DNA of 64,000 nucleotides from Astropecten irregularis (lineage: Eukaryota > Echinodermata > Asteroidea > Paxillosida > Astropectinidae): the NCBI GenBank assembly GCA_963971285.1, contig OZ020244.1, positions 7,440,001-7,504,000 on the forward strand. Direction: 5' to 3'. The notes under the pieces are model-generated. The model was given only the letters and a program-made list of their open reading frames with translations. It searched no databases and was not told the origin of the DNA. Positions 54,685-64,000 of this stretch are shown here, in pieces. The first letter of the stretch is position 1, and every line of letters begins with the position of its first letter. The translations under genes were made by a program, and so were the position numbers.

Positions 54685-56569
54685 CACGGGTGCAACAATT
54701 TGTACCGAAAATTTACGAAGAACCAAACTGCCACTAATAAATCTGTTTATACTCTGTATAAAGACGAATTGAATTATGTTATCAAATCAGCCAAAAAAAA
54801 GAATATTTTTACACAACATTTAGCGAAGTGCAAGGTAATATCAAGGGTACTTTATCAACTCCTTACTTGACAAGCGCAAGCAAAATGTAAACATCTTACT
54901 TTTTTCATGATGGTAATGAAATTAACAATGACAAGGAAATTGCAAAAGCATTTAACGATTACTTTGTTAACATCGGCAGTAGCCTCTCCAGCGAGCTCCC
55001 GTCATGTAACACTTCCTTTGATTCGTTTCTTCGCAACAAATGTCCACATTCAATGTTTTTTACACCTATTACCAAGGAAGAGGTTGTCGATTATCTTAAC
55101 AAAATACCTTCTGGGAAGGCCCCTGGATTTGATGGATTAAGTTCTTCTGTAATCAAACAAGCACTGTTTTCTATAGCTTAACCTTTGTCTGACATCTTTA
55201 ACAGTGATAGCTGGAGTTTTTCCCAATGATCTAAAAATAGCCCAAGTAACACCGAAATATAAAAAAGGTTGTAAGTATAACATTACCAACTATAGACCCA
55301 TATCAGTCTTATCTAGATTTTCTAAACTATTTGAAAAGCTTATTTATAAACGATTAATATCTTTCATCACTAAAGAAAATCTTCTCTCCGAGTCTCAATT
55401 TGGATTTAGACAAAATCGTTCAACTGAATTAGCGATTTATTATGTAGTTAATAAACTTCGTAATGCAATTGATCACAATAATTTTTCCATAGGCATTTAG
55501 ACTTATCAAAAGCATTTGATACAGTAAATCACGATATTCTTATAAGCAAATTAGATCACTATGGAGTGCGAGGAACAGCTTTGGACCTTCTGTGTAACAG
55601 AAACCGGTATGTATCATTTCAATCTGTAACTTCAACTAGCCGACTCATTACGTGTGGAGTACCTCAGGGTGCTGTACTGGGTCCTTTACTATTTCTTCTT
55701 ATATTAATGATATATGTAATACCTCAGACATTGGAACATTTTGTTTATTTGCAGATGATACCAGTTTGTTGTATACTCACGATAACGTAGATGAAGCAAT
55801 TAGTAACCTAAATATGGAACTTGAAAAGATCAATACATGGCTTCTCGCAAATATATTATCTATTAATGTCGTCAAGTCAAATTATATGATTTTTGGTGGC
55901 AATCAGTACAAGTACACACAATCTGTTCATGTGATCTTGAATAACTCAAGGCTTAGTAAGGTTAAGATAACTACATTCCTGGGTGTAACTATTGATGAAA
56001 ATTTAACTTGGAAATATCATATTGATGAAGTAGCGACAACAATATCAAAGAACGTTGGAATAATGAATCGTTTGAAATATTATCTATATTATCCGAGTAA
56101 GATGTTACTAAAATTGTATAATTAATTTGTTTTATCGTACTTAAATTACTTAATCCTGACTTGGGGTAGTTTGCCATCTAAGTATAACAAATTACTTACT
56201 TTACGGAAACGAGCAGTTCGTGTTATTTTAAATGCTGGATACCGTGATCATTCTGCTCCATTATTTGCTAAATTAAATGTATTAAAATGTAATGACTTAT
56301 ATTACCTTAATTTAGAAAAATTTATGTTTAAATTTAAGCATAATCTACTCCCATCCTGTTTTGATTCTTGCTCTACCTTAGCATCTAACGTTCATTTATA
56401 TAACACTCGAAGTAGTGCTAAGGGAAATTTGTTTGTCCAATTTAACAGAACGTCAATGTCCACAAACAGTGTGATTCATCAAGGCACCTTGTACTGGAAT
56501 ATTACCCTCACTTTCTGTCTTTGTCAAAAATTTAAAAACTCATTTTATCGAATCATATTCATAAATTGA
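54685..56569 (+). pseudogene. Second CR1-type LINE, 3' part: reverse transcriptase
   Basis: This continues the element at 42905-43615. RT motifs: SGKAPGFDGLSS, VTPKYKKGCKYNITNYRPIS, SQFGFRQNRSTELA, LDLSKAFDTVNHDIL (catalytic Asp, about 55510), CGVPQGAVLGPL and FADDTSLLYTH (catalytic pair, about 55750). The C-terminal part has FLGVTIDENLTWKYHI and RAVRVILNAGYRDHSAPLF, closely similar to the minus-strand CR1 at 39.5 kb (YRDHSAPLFA shared). Frames change near 54850, 55150, 55500 and 55700, and a TAA interrupts at 56123. The 3' tail GAAATAAATGTTACTACTAA and poly(A) end at about 56892. Confidence 0.85.
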
Positions 56570-56892
56570 ATATTGAATTGTTATATGTGCATTAATATTA
56601 AGGCCTTGTCTCACACTTGTCCTGTCTGTCCCATGTTATGTTTTGTTTGTCCCTTATTACTGTACTCTGGTTGTATGTTTGTCCATAGGTAAGGGCACAA
56701 AAGCGTCTGCTTAACCTTCTCCCTAAATGTTGTCATTAATCTTTATTAATTAGTAATCATTGTGTACATAACTGTCATATATATTACTATACTGACCTTA
56801 TTTAATTTATACATGATTGTACATAATTGTAATGAATGACATCATTGAAATAAATGTTACTACTAAAGGGTTGACTTAAAAAAAAAAAAAAG

Positions 56893-58665
56893 CCGGGCAC
56901 TGCGATCTGCTGCCACGGCTTCAAAGCCAGATGGCGTGATACCACCCGCCTTCAAGTCCCGCTTGCACATATCTTTATAGCGGAGTGTGGGCCTTCCTGT
57001 GGGTCTGGAGCCAGTGTAAAGCTCCCCGAAAAGAATGTCTTTCGGTACCCTGCCATCTTGCATGCGGGTCACGTGGCCGAGCCATCGCAGGCGTCTTTTT
57101 GTGAGCAGGGCGAACATGCTGATCGTTTCTGCACTTGCTAGGACCTCTTTGTTGGGTACTCGATCGGTCCTGCCAGGAGATGCCGAGAATTCGTCTGAGG
57201 CAACGGAGGTGGAATGTGTTGAGCCTGCGTTCTTGACGGATGTATAGAGTCCAGCACTCGCTACTATACAGCAGAGTGCTCAGCACGCAGGCTTGGTATG
57301 CTTGTGTCTTTGTTTTGATGGTGAGCATGGGGTTCTCCCACACTCTCTTGGTCAGACGGGTTTAGCTCAGTGTCCATGTTGAGGCTGCTCGAGATGGTGG
57401 AGCCAAGGTAAGTGAAATCTTCCACCACGTCTAGCGTACAGTCACCGATGGAGATGCAGGGAGCTGAGCTGACGTCTTGTCCGAGGACATTTGTCTTTTT
57501 GATACTGATAGTAAGACCAAACTCTTTGCAGGCGTCGGCAAAACAGCTGATGAGCGCTTGGAGGCCGGCCTCGATGTGTGCTGTCAGGGCGGCATCGTCA
57601 GCAAACAGCATCTCACGTATGAGAACTTTCCGAACCTTGGTCTTTGCGCGAAGGCGCGCGAGATTGAACAGGCTGCCGTCGCTTCTGGTGTGGATGTAGA
57701 CGCCCTCCACGGATTCACTGAAGGCGTAGCGCAGCAGCAGGGAGAAAAGGATGCCGAAAAGTGTCGGCGCAAGGACGCAGCCCTGCTTCACACCGCTCTT
57801 GATCTGGAAGGGGTCCGATGAGGAGCCATCATACTGGACGGTGCCTTGCATGTCCTCATGAAATGAGGTGATGATCCTCAGGAAAAAGGGGTCCGATGAG
57901 GAGCCATCATACTGGACGGTGCCTTGCATGTCCTCATTAAATGAGGTGATGATCCTCAGGTGCTTGGGGGACATCCAATTCTCTGCAGGAGTGTGAACAG
58001 ACCTGACCTGCTGACCAGGTCGAACGCCTTGGTCAGGTCTATGAAGGCGATGTACAGAGGGCGTTTCTGTTCGCGGCACTTCTCCTGCAGCTGTCTCAGC
58101 GAGAAAATGTCGATTGTTGACCTCTCAGCTCTGAACCCGCATTGCGCTTCTGGGTACACACGCTCAGCGAGCAACTGCAGTCTGTTCAGCACAACTCGGG
58201 CGAAAGTCTTGCCTACAGTGCTGAGGAGGGATATTTCGCGGTAGTTGTTACAGTCACTGCGGTCGCCTTTGTTCTTATAGAGCGTGATGATGTTTGCGTC
58301 ACGCATGTCTTGAGACACATTTCCTTCCTCCCAGCACTGTAGCAGGAGCTCATGGAGGTTGCTAAGGAGGCTTGACTGTTTGCCCGCTTTGATGACCTGC
58401 GATGGTGGGTGGGGCATCGAGCTCTTCCATGATGGGCAGGGTGCTCGTCTTGTCCACCGCCGTGTCGGTCACGACAGTCTCCCTGAGTACAGCTCGGTGT
58501 AGTGCTCTGCCCACCTCTTCATCTGCTTTGCTCGGTCGGTGATGATTTCGCCTGAGGCAGATTTGAGGGGGGCGATATTGATGGCGCCTGGGGCCGAAAG
58601 CCTTCTTCATGCCTTCGTACATGGCTCGTATGTTGCCGCAGTCTGCAGACAGCTGGATGCGATAA
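56893..58665 (-). pseudogene. RTE-type LINE reverse transcriptase, 5'-truncated
   Basis: On the minus strand: MYEGMKKAFGP and a linker (ETVVTDTAVDK, LPIMEELDAPPT), then IITLYKNKGDRSDCNNYREI, YPEAQCGFRAERSTIDIF, FIDLTKAFDLVSR (catalytic Asp), SGVKQGCVLAPTLFGIL, MLFADDAAL (catalytic pair) and FTYLGSTIS. The end has CVLSTLLYSSECWTLY, RRLNTFHLRCLRRILGISW, RRLRWLGHVTRM and GSRPTGRP. This is the RTE/BovB pattern. Homology starts abruptly at about 58665, so the endonuclease is absent. Frames change near 58400, 57965, 57345 and 57110. It abuts the CR1-type LINE tail-to-tail at the poly(A)/poly(T) junction, 56878-56892. Confidence 0.87.
57813..57968. repeat. 78-bp in-frame tandem duplication in the RTE
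   Basis: GTCCGATGAGGAGCCATCAT begins at 57813 and again at 57891. The 78-bp units differ at a handful of bases. The length is 26 codons, so a 26-residue block ahead of the KQGCVLAP motif is doubled without a frame change. Confidence 0.9.
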
Positions 58666-58677
58666 CGATATTTTTTA

Positions 58678-59330
58678 TTTTAGACGATGCGGATGTCTAT
58701 TATAATTTTAAAGATGCGTGGCGACCGCGGTTGAAAAACAAGATCAAGGGATAGAACTTCAAAACGTGACCAAAATAAGAATAGGCGCGGCAGATGGTAA
58801 TGTGAGTAGTAATGGTGGAAAAGATAAAGCGATAGCGGACGGTTATTCGAATAAATATTGCATTCCTCTAGCTTTTGTAATGATAACGGAACATTATCCG
58901 TTTTATACGTCGGGGTTAAATAATATCGGACGTGGCTTGGAGCATTTACATTTCTCAAAATATTGAGAGTTTAAAAGGAGTTTAAACTTTTGTTTAAAGA
59001 AGCTAACAGCGATCCAAACTCGTTTTATAACCCGAAAATCAAGAATACAAGGGTGACGATTGAAGGCAAAACCTAGTCACTTATTTGATGGTGGTTTAAA
59101 TTCTAACGAACATTGGGATGAAATTAAAATGTATATATGGGTTTTAAAAAAAAGATTTAGGTTTATATTCTATGACGCTCGGTGAATATTAAAAATAAAT
59201 AAATACGGTTTATGGTTAGACATGAGAAGCGATGAAGATAATAAGAGTCACGGTTCCGGTAGAAAGATAGGACAAGCGCGATGGAATTTTATTAAACATC
59301 AAGAAGACGGCTGAAACTGCAGCACCCATA
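58678..59330 (+). pseudogene. Relic of a second Polinton major capsid gene
   Basis: In successive frames the plus strand gives DDADVYYNFKDAW, NVTKIRIGAADGN, GKDKAIADGYSNKYCIPL, ITEHYPF, then LFKEANSDPNSFYNPKI, TRVTIEG and YGLWLDMRSDEDN with SHGSGRK. Each block aligns in order with the capsid gene at 5842-7103 but differs at many positions, so it comes from another subfamily, not a duplicate of that copy. There are many frame changes and stops, and the ends are missing. The 5' side is cut by the RTE junction at about 58670. Confidence 0.82.
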
Positions 59331-59541
59331 ATAGTATTAAAATATGACGTTACCTAAAAATCCTCACTGGGTGTCGATCAGGGGCGTGAAGGGGTGTATA
59401 ATCATCCCCCCAATATTTCGAGGTTGAATGTAATTTATTACCGACAAAATATCTGAAAAAATATAGCATGCTTGGAATCAAGAAAGACAAAATACTCTTA
59501 TACTATAATTAATTATTCTGAATACCGTTTTTAAATGATCT
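59331..59541. other. Short noncoding spacer
   Basis: Nothing recognised between the capsid relic and the foldback element. Confidence 0.4.
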
Positions 59542-60088
59542 AAAATGCGACTTTTCGAGGGAGGGGGTTTCCCCCATCCCACCCCCAAGAAAAAGTCAAT
59601 AAGGAGAAGCTACATTATTTATCAGACAATTTATCACGTGCAAACGATGATGGAAGTACGTCGGGACAGCTAACCGAAACTGAAAATCGGATCGTTAGTT
59701 TGATGGGAGCTCGCATCATTATGTGGAGCTATATCTGGTGCTAGGGCCTTATTCACAAGGTAGGCAGCGGATATGACTCCTTGTCAAGGAATGAAGACAG
59801 CGAATTGGGGTTGAGGTGGTTGCGCGGCCAAATCGACCCCACCATCTATACCGAATACCCTAGCCCCACACATAGGGATGCGGGCACCCATCAAACTAAC
59901 GATCCGATTTTCAGTTTCGACGTATTTCCATCATCGTTCGCACGCAATAAATTGCCTGATAAATATTGTACCTTCTCCTTATTGATTTTTTTTTGGCTAG
60001 GCCCTCGAGGTCTTCCCATTTTTCCTCGGAGAGGTGGAGAGGGTTGGGGTGGTAGGGTGCAACCCCTCCCTCGAAAAGTCGCAATTTT
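59542..60088. repeat. Foldback element with about 200-bp arms
   Basis: Left arm 59542-59736 and inverted right arm 59877-60088 share AATTGCGACTTTTCGAGGGA-type ends, TCAATAAGGAGAAG, GATGATGGAA.TACGTCG and GAAAATCGGATCGTTAGTTT. The right arm has insertions of about 20 bp. Spacer about 140 bp. No coding capacity. Confidence 0.8.
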
Positions 60089-60468
60089 TCACTTGCGGGT
60101 GCCCGCAGAATGCGGGTCCGCTAAGGGAACACTAAATAACACAAATATTACGCACCCGTATCTTTCACTTACGGGTCCCCGCAAAACAATATTTTACGGG
60201 TGCTTTGTGATTAAGGCCCCAGGTTCTCGGCTGACAACCATGCACTGAAGTCTATCTTGTCACTCGTCCCTCTGGTGATGGTGGAACTTGGGTCAATGGC
60301 TGAGGAACTGCTCTTCATTTAATATCAAAAGGTTGTAGATATTGTTTAGATAAATGCGTCAAATACATCCTGACCTTATTAGGCCTATAAATAAAGAGTG
60401 TTTTGCTTTTGTGCTTTCATAGACTAGGTTGTGGATATTGTGTAGCTATTGTATCAAATAAAAGATAA
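60089..60468. other. Noncoding, probably intron of the hAT gene
   Basis: Contains TTGCGGGTGCCCGCAGAATG and TTACGGGTCCCCGCAAAAC (60092-60190) and a repeat (AGGTTGTRGATATTGT) at about 60330 and 60427. No gene. Confidence 0.4.
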
Positions 60469-61059
60469 GGCCACATAAAAAAAATTACTTGTTTAGCGTC
60501 CCCGCCCGACCTCCGATATGAGCCCGACCTGCATTATTATTTTTTTTTTATTTGTCTCAAAAAAAATAAATATTGGGGGAAACAATTATTTCTTGTATGT
60601 AAAAGCAGTGTGCGCTAATATCTACAGTAATTTTCGGACTAAACATCATGAAGGCCACCTGGGGTAGAAGCCGCAGCATGCGAACAATGTACACATTTAA
60701 GCGGAAGGGACATTTGATAATCAACGTTCCGGAAATTTGTACCGATGTGGCGGACTGAAGGAATATCAGCCGAGCGCATGACTAGAACTACCGTACCCGA
60801 CTTGAGTCAAGTCCACACTTTTACTTAGGTTTCTCTAGTCTACTGAAATTTCCAATGGTCAGATATCTAGCTTGAAAGCTTCTATGGTCTTCAGTATCTT
60901 CCTAACATGTTTTCTGACCATGAATACCATGTAACTTTTCTTCCACAGGCATGTTGCCATTCTATCCTTAAAATAAAAAATAAAAATAAAAACCTCCCTC
61001 CCTACCTAGAAAATTTGGAAGAGGTGGACGCTAAACAATTTTTTTTGTTTTATGTGGCC
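60469..61059. mobile_element. 591-bp TIR element with TAA duplication (Harbinger-like)
   Basis: The ends GGCCACATAAAA (60469) and TTTTATGTGGCC (to 61059) are inverted, and the identity continues through TTGTTTAGCGTCC. TAA flanks both sides (60466-60468 and 61060-61062). A 3-bp T-x-A duplication and G-starting TIRs are the PIF/Harbinger pattern. No transposase, so it is non-autonomous. It sits just before the hAT exon acceptor, presumably in an intron. Confidence 0.8.
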
Positions 61060-61104
61060 TAATCCTTATTATACACACAAAACTTTTTGCTTTTTTGCTT
61101 TCAG

Positions 61105-61496
61105 AGAGAGCTGGTGCGCTGGAAGAATTCCTGCACGGCACACTGTCAGAAAGGCAACGTCCTTGACAACCTGATCGACACACGGCAACTAGTTGATGCT
61201 GACATCTTCCCCAACGTCAGGAAGCTGATCTTGGTTGGCTGCACCTCACCAATCGGGTCCTGTGAGGCTGAGCGATCATTCAGTACCCTCAGACGTGTGA
61301 AGACATACCTGCGGTCCACGATCACTGAGGAGCGGCTTGGGGCCTCACCTTGATGGCCGTCCACTACAGCCTAGCAGCCCAGCTAGACACAGCAGATGTG
61401 TCTAGCGCTTCGTCGGGGAAAACCCAAGGCGACTCTTTTGCAGCTCCATCTTGTTTGACTAACAACATGACTGTGTGCTCAGTGACTGAAATGTAA
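61105..61496 (+). pseudogene. hAT transposase C-terminal (dimerisation) exon
   Basis: A pyrimidine-rich acceptor (TTTTGCTTTCAG) ends at 61104. The exon reads ADIFPNVRKLILVGC, then SCEAERSFSTLRRVKTYLRS and TEERL. C-E-R-x-F-S-x-L-R is the core of the hATC dimerisation domain, in the form found in ZMYM-like hAT proteins. A one-base loss near 61338 shifts the frame, and LMAVHYS follows in the next frame, ending at TAA 61494-61496. Upstream exons with the catalytic core are not in the window, so this is a fragment. Confidence 0.75.
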
Positions 61497-61729
61497 TAAT
61501 CATTGTTTTATTGATTCCCGCAAGGTACGTAAAGAGGATTCCGGTTTCAGTTAGACCACAAAGAAAAAACACACAAAATGCATAACTTGTATTAAACTGT
61601 TGATTTAAAAAGACGTTGTCATGTCTCCATTGTGTTAATAGATGCCAGGAAGTCGCAGCTTATCGTCATTGGGTCAACCCACTGGTCAACCCCCTCCCCT
61701 TAGCAAAATGCTAGATACTGCTGCTCAGC
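61497..61729. other. Noncoding spacer after the hAT exon
   Basis: No gene; possible 3' untranslated sequence of the hAT exon. Confidence 0.4.
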
Positions 61730-62690
61730 TATTAAAGACAGTTGATTTGGAATAATTATTAAGTGTCATTGCATGAGTACACCATGCAAACATCTGCAGA
61801 AGGTAATAACCCGCTGGATAACGGATCTGGCTCAAATTTGCACAAAAGTTTCGTCTTAGGGTACAATTAGGGCAGGTAAAGCCGTTTGGTGAAACATCGC
61901 GCCGTTCAGGATTGAGTGGGATTAACAATTTTAATGTATTCTCTATTATAAAAGACAATTTTTTTGACAAAATGGCCTATTATGTCGATTTTAAAGGTTG
62001 TATCATACTTTGGTAAGAGACCAAAACAGAAATGTTCACAGATTTACATATAACTTTCAGGGTATGAAGATGATGCTGTTAGAAACCTAGCGTGAACATA
62101 TTTCCGCCTGAAATGGTGTATTTATCCAGAAATTAATAAAAAAACGACCGATATCTTTTTGACCTTTTAAAAGATCAAAAATAAAAGAGAAAAGACTTAA
62201 GAAATACTGTGGCCGTTTTTCACTGTTTTCTCAAAAAGTTGGCACCGTATGGGACTGAATTTTTCACAGAATACTTTTACTGTATCTGCCTTGATATTTT
62301 TGCCCATGAATCTGTATTTCTTCAAGATCAAATTAGAGGTCTTAAGGTATCTTTCCATTTGTATCTTTTGTTTATAACCCGCAGCATGGAAGGGTCACTT
62401 GTCCCTTCAATTAGTAGACACCCCCCCCCCTTAAATTGTGAAAAGTACACAATCTTGAGGTTGTGATTTCTCAACTGCCACAGAGATTGGGATCATAATT
62501 TTTGACAGACCTGAAGTAGCGTTAGTTCATTAAAGTAATAAAAACTTTGGGCGCTATGTCGCCCTTGAAGTTTCGTGCTCGTTTCTTTTTTAGTAATTTT
62601 GGCCGGTTTTTGCACCAGTTTGAGATGATTTATTTATTCTATTTTAGCAGGAAACCTTATCATACTATGTAAACTGCTCTTATGCTTGGG
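61730..62690 (+). repeat. Dispersed repeat family, copy B (longest copy)
   Basis: It is the inverted counterpart of 35700-36640 and also includes the middle part seen in copies C, D and E. It spans GAGTACACCATGC at 61777 to ATCATACTATGTAA near 62660, with a C-run (62421-62429) matching the G-run of copy A. Confidence 0.75.
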
Positions 62691-63652
62691 AGCCAGTTTG
62701 GTATAGAGGGCGCTATTGGGTCACGTCACACAAACGCAAAGAGAAAGGGCAACACAGGACCATCGACTGAACTTCGTAACTCAAAAAGTTTATTGTTCCA
62801 TATCGTGTCTAGGTGTCTACCGGATTCCTTTGGTGACTGAATATAAAGACAGAAAAACAATCATTTAAACAAGGGTTATAACATCAGTTTACAATACAAC
62901 AAATTGCAATCAACATCAATAACCAATGGGATGAGTTGGATGTGAGGCAAGAAAAGTGAACAGTTATGTGGCCATACAGTCCTGGAGATATAACATCTAA
63001 ATACATTCGTTGTGCGTTTGCTCATACAAGTTACAAGTACTCCAAATAATCAAGAAAATAACAAATCAATTACAAAAACAAGACAATGCTCACGTGAATG
63101 TGACCGCTCTGAGCCTCAAGCTCTTTGTTCATGAAAATACTGCTCAAGTCAACATATCAGGTCTGTAAACAATAATCAAATAATTAAGGATTAACAAATG
63201 ATACAATTCTCATTACAGGACACAAGATTAAGAAAGTAATATATTTATGATAACAAGCAAGATCTAGGGGTTTCATCTCAAACAAGACAAACGAGACAGC
63301 TTCATATTAGGTTGTAGCTCATCAGAGTATGTTTCACATGTGCTAACTTCTAAATAGCAAATGCCCACGATACTGTGTTTCATAATTCTTTTCTTACTAC
63401 AAATTCGTGATTTGTCATAAGACATAAGAAAGTATACTGAAATGCGATTAAACCAGATACATGTATAGCCTTGACATGAATCTCTTTAACAAATTTCTTA
63501 ACACAAATTATACGATAATTGTGGGTGGACGTCGACCCCACATACAAAGAAAACTGTGTTCAAGATTTAAACTTGGAAAAACTTAAACTACAATAACCTT
63601 TAACTCACCAGTTACGTGCCGCACCTGAGAGCAGCATTCCCCACCCTGACAT
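62691..63652. other. Noncoding stretch, possible LTR-type sequence
   Basis: No gene. On the minus strand GGAACAATAAACTTTTTGAG (about 62795) is a strong polyadenylation signal followed by ATAGCGCCCTCTATACCAA, which could be the R-U5 part of an LTR. No second copy is in the window to prove it. Confidence 0.35.
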
Positions 63653-63655
63653 TTA

Positions 63656-63838
63656 GGCTGCGTTCGAGCGGTTACTCCCGGTAACACGAGTGTGATGTGC
63701 GCGCAATACTCTTCGGTGCAGGAGTATACTCCCCAACGCTGGAGAGTATACTCTCGCTGACCCGAGTGTCGAACTCCGGCCGTTCGAGCGCTCAGGAGTA
63801 TACTCGTGTTAACACGAGTAGCTCGCTCGAACGCAGCC
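63656..63838. mobile_element. 183-bp TIR element with TTA duplication (Harbinger-like MITE)
   Basis: GGCTGCGTTCGAGCG at 63656 is inverted at 63824-63838. TTA flanks both sides (63653-63655, 63839-63841). The inside repeats GAGTATACTC and GTTAACACGAGT in both orientations, so the whole unit can fold into a long hairpin. Confidence 0.85.
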
Positions 63839-63841
63839 TTA

Positions 63842-64000
63842 GGGTCAACGGGGCAAATTTGTAGGGAAAATGTTAGCTTATACTGCTTATGCCATGTGAG
63901 CATCGTGTCGCTATCCCATAATTTTCGCTCTGCGAGTCGCGGCCGCGAGAGGGCCCACTGCTCTACGAAGTGACCTAACATACTATTTAGTCCAAGCCTA
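63842..64000. other. Window end, no feature recognised
   Basis: A minus-strand frame is open here but crosses the MITE and resembles nothing known to me. Confidence 0.3.

Noticed and set aside
63583-63981. 132-residue minus-strand frame at the window end
   Set aside because: Most of it is the translation of the 183-bp MITE; the rest shows no similarity known to me.

Overview
This window looks like a transposon-dense, AT-rich stretch of a metazoan nuclear genome, most likely a marine invertebrate. The mixture of DIRS-type tyrosine-recombinase retroelements, a Polinton/Maverick, CR1- and RTE-type LINEs, a Penelope-like remnant, hAT- and Harbinger-like DNA elements and intron-containing transposase genes is typical of echinoderms, hemichordates, amphioxus, molluscs and cnidarians. 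An echinoderm-like host is a guess. I see no convincing single-copy host gene, and no tRNA, rRNA or CRISPR. Almost every coding trace is a mobile element, and most are broken.

Layout. 1-4275: a defective tyrosine-recombinase (YR) retrotransposon on the minus strand (gag, RT-RNase H, YR), with a 156-bp TIR element inserted into its RNase H domain. 4300-13343: a compact Polinton (HNH protein, small RPB6-like protein, packaging ATPase, major capsid protein, membrane/coiled-coil protein, retroviral-type integrase, protein-primed DNA polymerase). Its capsid gene has one frameshift and its polymerase several. 13344-16590: a second, different DIRS-type element on the plus strand, ending in its characteristic hairpin repeats. 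16597-16639: two tandem copies of a perfect histone-mRNA-type 3' stem-loop on the minus strand. 16.9-22.9 kb: LINE tail, Penelope-like fragment, a 535-bp polypyrimidine tract and old repeats.

22.98-35.63 kb: a minus-strand gene for an RNase H-fold transposase-like protein, in at least three exons. One intron has been split by a 10,340-bp element (24127-34466). That element has about 500-bp terminal inverted repeats and a perfect 9-bp target-site duplication, so its structure is Mutator-like, but I recognise no transposase inside it. 35.7-38.6 kb: dispersed repeats and a foldback element. 38.66-42.26 kb: a CR1-type LINE on the minus strand. 42.9-56.9 kb: a second CR1-type LINE on the plus strand, cut in two by about 11 kb of inserted sequence. 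The insertion carries GACGTC-rich satellites and a 7.36-kb TIR-bounded region (46156-53512) coding for an unclassified protein with a SGDKG motif. 56.9-58.7 kb: an RTE-type LINE. 58.68-59.33 kb: a relic of a second Polinton capsid gene. 59.5-64.0 kb: a foldback, two small Harbinger-like TIR elements with TAA/TTA duplications, a hAT C-terminal exon and a further copy of the dispersed repeat.

How it fits together. The Polinton is the only region that still looks like a coordinated gene set: packaging, capsid, integration and replication genes on both sides of a 57-bp divergent promoter region. The rest records successive insertions whose relative ages can be read from the nesting: the SGDKG region lies inside a CR1, the Mutator-like element inside a transposase intron, and TIR elements inside a YR retrotransposon and beside a hAT exon. 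All family calls come from motifs read by eye; no database search was possible.
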